From Reclinomonas americana ATCC 50394 (Eukaryota; Jakobida; Jakobea; Jakobida): a stretch of DNA of 28,711 nt. The stretch covers positions 1 to 28,711 of the forward strand of contig AFZH01017327.1 of the NCBI GenBank assembly GCA_048213135.1, read 5' to 3'. Under the pieces are notes generated by a model. That model was given only the letters and a program-made list of their open reading frames with translations, did not search any database and was not told the origin of the DNA. Below, piece by piece: positions 20,501 through 28,711 of the stretch (positions are counted from its first letter, which is position 1; each line of letters begins with the position of its first letter). The translations under genes and the position numbers were made by a program.

Positions 20501-22973
20501 GGCACGTGGCCATCACTTGCAGCATGCGAATGTCGCCCACGTCGGCAAAGTGGTTGTCGCAACTCGAGCCGAACCTGCGAATGCCGGGTGGGCGATCGAA
20601 AAAAAACTCCAGATGACACCAAGAGAAAAAACGCAACATGACATCGGCCGAGTTGGCTATAGGCACCATGTAGCGCAGCGTGAAACCGTGCGTGGTCAGC
20701 GTGCCGGTCTTATCAAAGCACACCGAATCCACAGTACCGAGCGCCAGCAATGAGCGCGGATTGCGCGCATAGATTGTGCCCTTCCACGCCAGACGTACAC
20801 GCGAGGTCACCACTGACCAAATCAGCAGCTGGAGAGCAAAGGTGAGTGAGGGCTGTGATTGACAGGAACAGATTTTATACAGCAAAACAACCGCACCGCA
20901 GGCAGCAGCGCCGGCACCAGCGGAGTGATCAGTTGAATCACACGGGCGCCCGGATCGGGCAGGCCCGACACGGACACCAGAGTGACAACAATACCGGCAA
21001 TGGCTGCGGCGTGCAAGCATAATGAATTAGGCGAGACGAGGAGAACCTTCCACTTTGCCCAACGGCAGACGCAACAGGCGACAAGCACGGCCAGCACAAA
21101 CTTCAATGCATCGCCCTCGTAGGGCAGCGGAATCTCCTTCGAGGACAGCACGTTTTGCACGAGCTGGCCACGCAGTGTGTGGAAGCCCGTTCGAATCACC
21201 ACCGCATACGTCTGTTGTGCACACATGTTAGTCAAATGGAACGACAGAGGATCGACAAGAGAGTCGACGCAACTGGGCGACCATCCGGGTTCGGTTGCAC
21301 GCCGAGCACACGGGCACCGTGATACAGCGTGTGCGGATCGAGAGAGGTGGTCGACACGTCCACACCACGAGTGGAGACGGAGCTCTTGATCTGCGTGGCG
21401 GCGTCACCGGTAATGGCGCTCTCGTCCACGTCCACCGATCTATGGGGGAAGGGGGGAAGGGGGGAAGGGGGTAAGGGGGACGGAAGGGAAGGAGGTGTGA
21501 GGAAAATGAACGGAGGAGGAGCAAAATGGGCGAGGTTCGCAGAAGAAGACAACGGAAACTTAGCCTCGCACACCAAGCATGAATCACTCCTCTCTCTCTC
21601 TCTCTCCTCGTCGCTGCTCGACTCACCCATGGATCAGCACCATGTCACACGGCACGTTCATACGACCAGTGATTTCGATGATATCACCCGGCACGAGTCC
21701 CGTACTGCCGCACAGGAATGCTGCGGTGGCCATCAACAACCAGGTGAGTCGCCGACAAGCACGTGGAGGAGGGGAAAACAATGAATCGAGCGCAACATTG
21801 CGAGTCTCGCACGACACGCAGTTCCTTGTGGTGGAACTTGGAGAGGACCTTCAGCGACTTGTTGACTTGCGACTGGTTGGCGATGTTGAGGGCCAGCGCC
21901 ACCAGCGTGGTGGCCAGCACAATCATGCTGAAGCCCCACTTGGCCATGTAGAAGAAGACGACCATGGGGATAATCTGGAACAGGTACAGCGGCTTGTAGG
22001 CCTCGCGCAGCGTGCGCACGAGCACCGAGTCCGACTCCACATTCACGTGGTTGACTCCAAACAAGATCAGCCTCCAGCGATGCGTAATTGGGTCCAGTCC
22101 GCGCTCCGTCTTGGTGGTGCGCGAGTTGAGCACCTCCAGCGGCGTCAGACGCGACTCCACAAAGCGCTCCTTGCTGGTGTCGAACACGTAGCGATGGCCG
22201 TGATGTTCAAAGATGCGGAACGTCATGCCGTCGTGCGAGTGCGGGTCGCCGACCTTGACACCGCGCACCGGAACTCGCACCCATCCGCCCGATACGTCCT
22301 AGATAGGCGAAGGGAGATGATTGAGCAAGTGAGAAAAAGAGAGAGTGAGAGAGAGAGACAGAGTGTGTGTGTGTGTTCATCAGCGAGTGTGTGTGCGTGG
22401 CGTTCTCTCGTGGAGTCTCTCAATCCTTAGTGCTCCGACAGCACTTCTTCTCCATTTCCCTCTCCCTCTCTCTTGCACACACACACACACACGCACACAT
22501 ACAGAGAGAGAACACGTCGCGTCTCAGTACTCCGACACCATTTCTTCTCCTCCCTCCTTCCCTCTCTCTCTCTCCTCTCTCCCCTCCATTCGCCCCCTCA
22601 CACGCAACAGGCAACACCACATAATCCGCCACCGACAACGAGCAGCGCACACCACGCAGACGCGCCATGAGTCGCGGATAAAAGAGGCACACGTACGGCA
22701 CAATGCCCGCACTCAGCACACATGTGAGATAAAAGATGAAAGTCTGCGCCTTGGTGATGCGGTACGGCTCATAGTAGCCAGTGTTGACTGGCTTGGCTTC
22801 CTGCGCGCAACAAGCAAAGGAGGAGTTGAGTGATGCAGTCACAGTCACTCATGCACACATTGATTGATTGATTGATGCGTGACTTTGGAGAATGCGCGAT
22901 ACGAGGGCGTGTTCACACGCGGAGTGTTCATTGAGTGGTCCGACTCGGCGCGCGACAGAAGCGGCGCACGCAT
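17538..22973 (-). CDS. ATP13A2: P5B-type ATPase (ATP13A2-like)
   Basis: Twenty exons close in phase to 1,254 residues, about the family length. Starts and ends run from 22884-22973, 22609-22800, 21797-22298 and 21627-21720 on to 18145-18306 and 17538-18088. Order of parts: P5 N-terminal membrane segments; A domain with LVPGDIIEI and DESAITGDAAT (D305); TM4 with LVPALLPALL (423-431); phosphorylation site DKTGTLT (D468); nucleotide domain with FMKGTPNR; hinge GDGSND (872-877); and the P5 tail with SGADTNSAPF and EGRAVQSGTL. Animal P5B pumps export polyamines from late endosomes and lysosomes. Two signatures deviate: TGD replaces TGE, and PALLP replaces PPALP. Ten of 19 introns begin GTTGCG. The 22973 start encodes MRAPLLSRAESDHS. 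The last 50 residues are uncertain because an intron near 17660-17710 is possible. Confidence 0.93.
22299..22608 (-). repeat. Microsatellite-rich intron of the P5B ATPase
   Basis: This 310-nt intron has a GTTGCGT donor at 22602-22608. It carries GA, GT, CA and CT runs at about 22334-22376, 22460-22500 and 22540-22580. It is four to five times longer than the gene's other introns. Confidence 0.8.
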
Positions 22974-23355
22974 CTCGCCACTGCGTGAGTGAGTGACAGA
23001 GAGTGAGTGACATGGCCATCACTTTCTCTCTCTCTCTCTCCTTCTCCTTCTCGCACACACACACATGTATGCTAGTGGTGCTCCGTCACAGCAGCAACGT
23101 GCAAGAAAATGAAGAGAGAAAGTGGTCATGAGAGTGAACTTCTTGGACATAGTCACACCAACCTCGGAGCTCCGCCCTCCATGCTGCCTGCCTGCTTCAC
23201 TCGGTGCGCGCGTGGAGTGCAACAAGCGTCTCAGCGTGCGCGCGCGCACACACACACAAGTCGATTCACAGGGAAGGTGACGGGACGGAGGACGACAGCT
23301 TCATTCATCGACGTCTTCTCGCACAATGCGCGCGCGTTCAGTTGCGTTTGCTGGG
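22974..23355. other. Spacer between P5B ATPase and complex I gene
   Basis: This 382-bp interval has CT runs (about 23020-23050), an (AC)n run and a GC-alternating stretch (about 23237-23252). It must hold the 5' leader and promoter of the P5B ATPase and the 3' end of the NDUFB8-like gene. I see no further gene. Confidence 0.6.
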
Positions 23356-23701
23356 CTACTCCTCCTGACCGAGCTCCTGCGCCAGGTTGTTATAGGGCAG
23401 CTCGCGCTCGACCAGTGGCTTGTGGGAGGGCATATTGCAGACGGAGGCGGCGGTGCCAATGCCCGCAAAGAGCACGAAACCGAGGCCCAGCATGCGTGCG
23501 GCGCGCGACGGTGACACCAGTCGGTCGCGGTCCAGGCACGGCTCGGGCACGTGGCGGCCGTCGTCCCATGTCAACTCGTCGTCCTCGGTGATCTGTGAGG
23601 GGGGGAGAGGGTGAGAACGGGGGAAAGGAATGGCCGGCGAGAGTAAGCATTGGCTGGCGTGGTACATTCCTCAACTCGCTGCGCTGCTCTCTATCTCCCA
23701 T
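23356..23701 (-). CDS. NDUFB8: NDUFB8-like mitochondrial complex I subunit
   Basis: Two exons, 23666-23701 and 23356-23592, join in phase 0 and encode 90 residues. The features resemble the accessory NDUFB8 (ASHI) subunit of NADH:ubiquinone oxidoreductase: an acidic start with LTWDDG, then PEPCLDRDRLVSPS, one membrane helix (about 47-64, MLGLGFVLFAGIGTAAS), and the C-terminal block LVERELPYNNLAQELG, where PYNNL matches animal NDUFB8. It lacks the long N-terminal presequence region of the animal protein and is about half its length. It would sit in the distal membrane arm and implies a respiring mitochondrion. The match rests on short blocks, so the family is likely but not certain. Confidence 0.75.
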
Positions 23702-23779
23702 CGACGCGCATGTAGCAAAGAACAACGCTCACGAAGAGGCACACAGTCTCGCGCATCATGCACACTGCAAGCTCTGTGA

Positions 23780-24600
23780 GGGTGTATAGAGCACAGAACG
23801 ACATGCAGCTGAGCATGCACGAACTAGCTGCGTTCTCGATCGTTCAACAAGAATGCTGCATCGTGACTGCCTGCTGTCACTCTCCCCGTGCGAGTACGAA
23901 GAGCTAAGAACAACGCACAGCTGCGCACGCATCTTGAGAGTGAATGTGCAAGTGACTGGTGGTCTCGACCGTTCAACAAGGGTGCTGCATCGTGAACTCT
24001 ATCTGCGTGCCCTCACTGCACTGAGTATAAAGAGCAAGAACGACGCACAGCTGAGCATGCATCTCGAGAGTGAATGTGAATGTGACTGGTGGACTCGATC
24101 GTTCAAAAAGGGTGCTGCATCGTGAACTCTATCGATGTGCCCTTCCTGCAAGCCATCACTCTCCCCGTGCGAGTACAGAGAGCACAGAAGGCGTGCAACT
24201 GAGCGTGCACCTCACGAGCAAGTGTGTGAAAGAACTGCGGTCTCAGTCGCTCAACGAGGGCCACTGCATCGTGAACTCTATCGATGTGCCCTACGTGTCT
24301 GCTGTCAACCCTCCCCGTGAGCGCACATAAGAGCAAAGAACTGCGGTCCCAGCGAGGGCTGTTGCACCACGCACACTATCTCTGCGCCCTTCGTGCCCGC
24401 TCTGTGCCTCTCTCTACACGACGGGTAACTCAGCCTGCGCGCAATCCTTTCCCACAAGTGCAAGAATGAGTTCATGATCATCGTGCTCTCCGCAAGCGTG
24501 CAAAGAGCAGACTGACTCACAGCTGAGCATGCATCTCAAGAGCAAGTGCGCGCGTCTTGTTCAAAAGAGTGTGCTGCTTCGTGCCTCCACACGTGACATG
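23780..24600. repeat. Degenerate 130-150-bp tandem repeat
   Basis: The block TGCTGCATCGTGA(ACTCTATC) recurs at about 23854, 23983, 24113 and 24262, with looser copies near 24359 and 24581. Spacing is 129, 130 and about 150 bp for the clear copies. Each unit also carries GCTGAGCATGCA(TCTC), a TCTCGATCGTTCAA-type block and CACTCTCCCCGTGCGAGTAC. Short open frames across it shift between copies, so it looks non-coding. Confidence 0.85.
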
Positions 24601-24800
24601 CATCTCACAGCTGTTCTCGGTCATTCAAGTGCACACGCCTCTGTTGTGCCTTCCTCAGTGAGTGAATACCAACGAGACTCGTGTAAAGCAACAAACAGCA
24701 CTCAGCTCTCAGTCTCTTCGAGAGTGACACACACAAGAAGCGTGCATGATTGCACACTCGATCACTCGCTTGACGCGATGCACTATCCTGTCTCTCTTTG

Positions 24801-24843
<43 letters not shown>

Positions 24844-25324
24844 TATGTGTGCGTGTGTGTGTGTGTGTCTCTCTCTCTCCACGCGTGCTCACCGCTCGCA
24901 TCTCAACGCACACACAACGCAATCAACCTCTCTCTCTCACACACACACTCCCCACACTCTCCCCACCACCCTTCTCTCTCCTCCTTCCCTCTCCTTCCCA
25001 CCACACACACACACCTTCTGACGCCAATTTGGATCCGGTTCACCAGCCGCAAACCCACGCACACGCTGACTCACACCCAACACCGCCACTCGCCCACCTC
25101 CCACTTGACTGCCATACACAACACCGCTAACAACACGCCGTGCAAGCGCAAGACTCATTCGAAAAACACACACACACACAAAAGAAGGAAATTTTACTCT
25201 GTACTTGCATCACACGCAGAGAGAGAGCAAACGAGGTGCGCTCTTTTGTCAATGTGCGCATGTTACGCTGTTGCTCATCTCTGCTTTGTGTGCGCATGTA
25301 CGTGTGTGTGTTGTTGCAGGCGAC
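24600..25324. other. Upstream region of the SNF2 gene with CT/GT/AC runs
   Basis: This stretch contains (CT)n(GT)n microsatellites (about 24798-24880), C/T- and AC-rich runs to about 25020 and again at 25166-25182. A 5' untranslated splice acceptor is likely at about 25319 (TGTTGTTGCAG), five bases before the SNF2 start codon. The promoter should lie here. Long open frames across it are low-complexity and not convincing as genes. Confidence 0.6.
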
Positions 25325-28300
25325 ATGTCCAGTGATGATGACCAGCAGCGACTTGCTCTGCTCGAGTCGCTGCTCAGCAAGGCGACGGCGTTCACGGAGT
25401 TTGTGTCGGGCCAGCTGTCGTCGTACGAGAGCGTGAACATTGCAGAGGGACTTGTCCCGCCTCCTCCTCCGCCTCCTCCTCCGCCTGCTCCTCAGGCACA
25501 AGCAGCAATGATGGAGTTGCCACCGCTGCCGCCTGCTGTGGAGGGCGACAGCAATGGGATGAGCGAGGTCGCGGCAGAGGTGATGAGAGAAGCAGGTATG
25601 GGGTTTGCATTTCCATGCATTTCGCAAACGATCATCAAAGTGACTTTTGGGTTCAATTGCAAGCCGCCAAGAGCAAGAAGAAGACGCCGACGCGCGGTCG
25701 TGGCGCAAAGAAGCGTGCGCGCGAGTCGAATGGATCGTCCTTGTCGCCGCCGCGGAAGCGCGCGGATTTGACGGATTTGTTGCTGTTGTCGTCGCCAATG
25801 GGCGCAGTCGACTTGTCGAGCTTTGAGTTGCCGGAGATTCCGGCGTCGTTGACGTCGCTGGTGGCGGGCCATGCGGCGGCGATCTCGAGTACGGGTGATC
25901 CGGTGGCGCCGTGGCGGAGTGTGTCGCAGCACTTGCGTGAGTATCAGTTGTCGGGCGTCAAGTGGCTGCTGTCGCTCTTCGACAATGGCATGAATGGCAT
26001 TCTGGCCGACGAGATGGGCCTCGGCAAGACCGTGCAGACGATTGCGCTCATCTCCAACTTGTTCGCCAAGGGCATCCGCGGTCCGTTCCTCGTGGTGGCC
26101 CCCTTGTCCACGTTGACCAACTGGAAGAAGGAGTTTGATCGGTACGCATGCCACTTGCCGATTCCGGTGGCGACTGCGCCTCACACTCGCACTCGTCTGC
26201 ACAGTTTCACGCCATCGCTGCCGGTGGTGGTCTACCACGGCACCAAGGACGAGCGAGCGGCGCTGTGCGAGAGACATTTCTCGCCACCGAGCAGTCGTCT
26301 TGCTTCGTCGTCGTCGTCGCTCAATGGGCCGGCCTATGTGTTTATTAGCACCTACGATATCATCATGCGCGATTACAAGGTGTGTGTATAGATGGAGAAG
26401 GAGAGGGAGAAGAGCAGAGGATGAAATGAAAGAGAAGAAAGAGAGGGGGGGGCGAAGAGTGAAAAAAGAGAGGAGACGAAAAGGGAAGACAGAGAGGACG
26501 AAAAGAAAGAGAAGAATAGAGGAGAGAACAGGGGGAACAAAAACAGAGACGCGAGGAGGGATGAGGAGAAAAGATGACAGGGGAGATGAATAGATGACAT
26601 GAAGGGAACAGCAAGATAAGAAGAAAGAAGAAAGTAGGAAAGAGGAGATGAGACTCGCCTATACCCTTCTCCTCTCCTTCTCTCGTTTCATCCTCTCTTT
26701 CTTCTCTTCCTCTCCCCTCTTCCCTCTCCCTATTCCGTTTCCTCACCCTCTCTTTCATCTCTTCCTCTCACCTCTTCCCTCTTTCCCTCTCTCTTCCCTC
26801 TTTCCCTCTCCATTCCCTCTTTCCCTCTCTCCCCTCTCTTCTCCTCTTTCCCCTTCCCTCCCCCCTTCCCTTTCTTCCTCCTCCTCACCCCACCACCCAC
26901 ACAGGCCCTGTCGAAACAACGATGGACGTTCCTGGTGGTCGACGAGGCCCATCGCATCAAGAACTTCAACTGCAAACTCTTCCGCGACCTCAAGATGCTC
27001 AACGCCGAGAACCGCCTGCTGCTGACGGGCACACCACTGCAAAATAACCTCTCGGAGCTGTGGTCGCTGCTCAACTTTGTGCTGCCCGACGTGTTTCCGG
27101 ACTGCGACTCGTTTGAGTCGCTGTTTGATTTCGACACCGATTCGGTGCAGGTAATGAGCACGTATCTTCCCTCCCTATTCCACCTCTTCCTCATTGATTC
27201 GTGCAGGCCGACGGTGGACAGCGTGTGATTGAGGGCGAGCGAAAGATGCAGCTGGTCAGCAAGCTGCACAAGATTCTCAAGCCGTTCATTCTGCGCCGGC
27301 TGAAGCGCGACGTGGCGCTGAATCTGCCCATCAAGACCGAGGTGCTGGTGTACGTGCCGCTGACGCCCATTCAGATGGAGCTGTCGTGCGCCATTCTCGA
27401 ACACCGTCTGTTCGAGTACATTACACAGAAGCAGGCGCTGGCCGCCGGTGCGTCGCTGATCCTCGCACACAAATGATATGCTGCTGCGTGCTCACTCCAT
27501 TCCACTGTCTATCGCAGCGCGTTCCAAGAAGCCGTCCAATCTGCAAAACGTGGTCATGCAGCTGCGCAAGGCGCACAACCACGCTTGCCTGTTTGGTACC
27601 GCCGTGTTGGCTCCACTGCCGACACCAGAGCAACAAGCAGCCGCAGCTGCTGCAGCGGCAGCGGCGGCAGCGGCAGCAGAAGCAGAAGAGGCGCTGGCGT
27701 CGCCCATGGGCAGGAGACGAATGACGCGCACGAGGAGTTCCGCAGTATTGTCGGAAGAGGCACTGCTGCGCCAGTTGGACTTGCTGATTGAGGAGGGTAT
27801 TGGTGAGTACGAGTGACACAATGGGAGAGTGAGCGAGAATAGGGGCTGAATGAGCCCGTCCTCGTGTCTACAATCGTTCTGTCTCTGTGTACACTTGTGG
27901 TTGAGACTCTGAGCGAGCACGATTGCTGTGGGTTTAGTTCAGTCGTCGCTGTGCAAGTTTGTTGATCTCTCTCTCTCTCTTCTCCCTCCCTCTCCGCGTG
28001 TGTCCACGCCTCGCCTTCCCTTGTCTCTCTTTGCTCCATTCCCTCCCTCCATCTCTTCCTCCCTCCTCCTCTTCCTCTCTCTCTCTCTCTCTCTCTTCTC
28101 CCTCCTTCTCTCTCGACGCACCTCACCTTGTCTCTCTTTGCTCTATTCCCTCCCTCCCTCTCACCCTCCCTCTCCCTCCCTCCTCCTCCCTCCCGTCCTC
28201 TGTCTTCTCCTCCCTCCTCTCTCTCTCTCTCTTCTCCCTCCCTCTCTCTCGCCTCACCTTCCCTTGTCTCTCTTTACCCCATTCCTTTCCTCAATATCCC

Positions 28301-28711
28301 CTCCTCTCACAGATGACTCGTTGACGGCCGCTGCGCCGTCGGGACCCGTACAGCCGACCTCGTTCACCGATCGCCACATGACACTGGAGGAGATGTTGGC
28401 CGGTGAGTGAGCAATCGCAACAACGCTGGTGTGGCTATCATCAATATGCTGATTTTCTCGCGCGGCGACAGCCTCGGGCAAGATGCAAATGCTGGATCGC
28501 ATGCTGGGCATCATGCGGGAGCAAGGTCGCAAAGTGCTCATCTTTTCGCAAATGACGCGCATGCTCGACATTATCCAGGACTACTTGTACTTGAAGCAGT
28601 ACACGTGCTGCCGCATCGACGGCTCAGTGCAGCGTGAGGAGAGACAGCGCATGGTGCGTGCATTCGTGCTGGTGGACGGCCGTGCAGGTGCGCGTTTCTC
28701 ACTGTGTCGTC
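25325..28711 (+). CDS. HELLS: SNF2-family chromatin remodeller, DDM1/HELLS type (partial)
   Basis: Cut off by the window end. Coding exons are 25325-25595, 25664-26141, 26205-26379, 26905-27150, 27207-27447, 27518-27802, 28313-28402 and 28472 to probably 28665; phases agree for about 660 residues. [16 protein letters not shown] at the N-terminus matches the LSH/DDM1 helix. A poly-Pro tract (45-54) and a basic [14 protein letters not shown] patch follow. Helicase lobe 1 has Walker A DEMGLGKT (206-213), [13 protein letters not shown] (321-324) and [11 protein letters not shown]. Lobe 2 begins with [23 protein letters not shown] and [22 protein letters not shown] and [13 protein letters not shown] favour DDM1/HELLS over ISWI or CHD. 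This family slides nucleosomes and is needed for DNA methylation in plants and animals. A poly-Ala tract sits in the spacer between the lobes. Confidence 0.92.
26380..26904 (+). repeat. Purine arm / pyrimidine arm intron
   Basis: This is intron 3 of the SNF2 gene, with donor GTGTGT and acceptor CCCACACAG. About 260 nt (26390-26650) are nearly all A/G, followed by about 240 nt (26658-26900) that are nearly all C/T. The second half has CTCTTCCCTCTTTCC-type tandem units. Complementary composition means the two halves can pair imperfectly. Confidence 0.9.
27631..27690 (+). repeat. GCN repeat encoding poly-alanine
   Basis: A run of GCA/GCC/GCT/GCG codons encodes about 14 alanines followed by A/E, in the spacer between the two helicase lobes of the SNF2 protein. 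Mixed codons argue against recent slippage. Confidence 0.9.
27803..28312 (+). repeat. Pyrimidine tandem repeats in an intron
   Basis: This is intron 6 of the SNF2 gene. From about 27965 it holds three copies of a 120-140-bp CT-rich unit. Each has CTCTTCTCCCTCC, then a CACCTC/CGCCTC-CCTT block and TTGTCTCTCTTT(G/A)C, starting near 27975, 28092 and 28228. The last copy runs into the real acceptor at 28312. Confidence 0.85.

Noticed and set aside
17538-22973. P4 flippase or P2 calcium pump identity for the ATPase
   Set aside because: It lacks the P4 DGET loop; the P5-type N-terminal segments, TGFHTLRGQLVQ block and SGADTNSAPF tail motif fit P5B.
23853-24330. Overlapping open frames of 60-90 codons in the tandem repeat
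   Set aside because: The frame changes from copy to copy, there is no splice logic and no family resemblance; they are by-products of the repeat.
24529-25335. 268-codon plus-strand open frame running into the SNF2 start
   Set aside because: It is made mostly of Ser/Leu, Cys/Val and Thr/His from microsatellites, and a splice acceptor lies just before the SNF2 ATG.
25325-28711. ISWI or CHD identity for the SNF2 protein
   Set aside because: There are no chromodomains before the ATPase, and the N-terminal helix, FESLFDFD and lobe spacer fit DDM1/HELLS better. The C-terminus is outside the window.

Overview
This is a piece of nuclear genome from a flagellated, mitochondriate protist. Ten intron-rich protein genes are packed closely, with most gene gaps between 60 and 200 bp. 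Introns are mostly 50-80 nt, and the DNA is full of GT, GA and CT microsatellites. The standard genetic code fits every gene. The gene set is a ciliary coiled-coil protein (CFAP58), SCAR/WAVE, AP-5 zeta, a complex I subunit, a P5B ATPase and a DDM1/LSH remodeller. It points to an aerobic, ciliated, probably also amoeboid free-living eukaryote. I cannot name the lineage. All exon models were built by hand from reading-frame continuity and splice phase. Most close with consistent phase from start to stop; one gene does not.

Layout. Minus strand: 782-2284 secreted protein of unknown function; 2425-3586 signal-bearing methyltransferase; 3767-6327 SCAR/WAVE; 6523-10813 CFAP58. Plus strand: 10912-12593 DPY30/RIIa-like coiled-coil protein, head-to-head with CFAP58. 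Minus: 12715-13471 nucleoside diphosphate kinase. Plus: 13536-17376 AP-5 zeta. Minus: 17538-22973 P5B ATPase and 23356-23701 NDUFB8-like complex I subunit. A 1.6 kb repeat-rich spacer follows. Plus: 25325 to the window edge, a DDM1/HELLS-type SNF2 remodeller, truncated by the window.

How the genes relate. CFAP58 and the DPY30-like gene share a 98-bp divergent promoter containing a near-consensus RFX X-box, which fits co-regulated cilium genes. AP-5 zeta and the P5B ATPase, both late-endosomal/lysosomal in animals, are convergent neighbours. The others are housekeeping genes with no evident pathway link.

The most unusual signal is in splicing. By my models about 19 of 73 introns start with GTTGCG (usually GTTGCGT). 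The exon base before it is almost never G, whereas the other donors mostly follow a G. This looks like a second 5' splice-site class. Other points are a P5B ATPase with altered signature motifs (TGD for TGE, PALLP for PPALP), a 525-nt intron made of a purine arm and a pyrimidine arm, a 1.15-kb repeat-filled intron in CFAP58, and a 130-150-bp intergenic tandem repeat.
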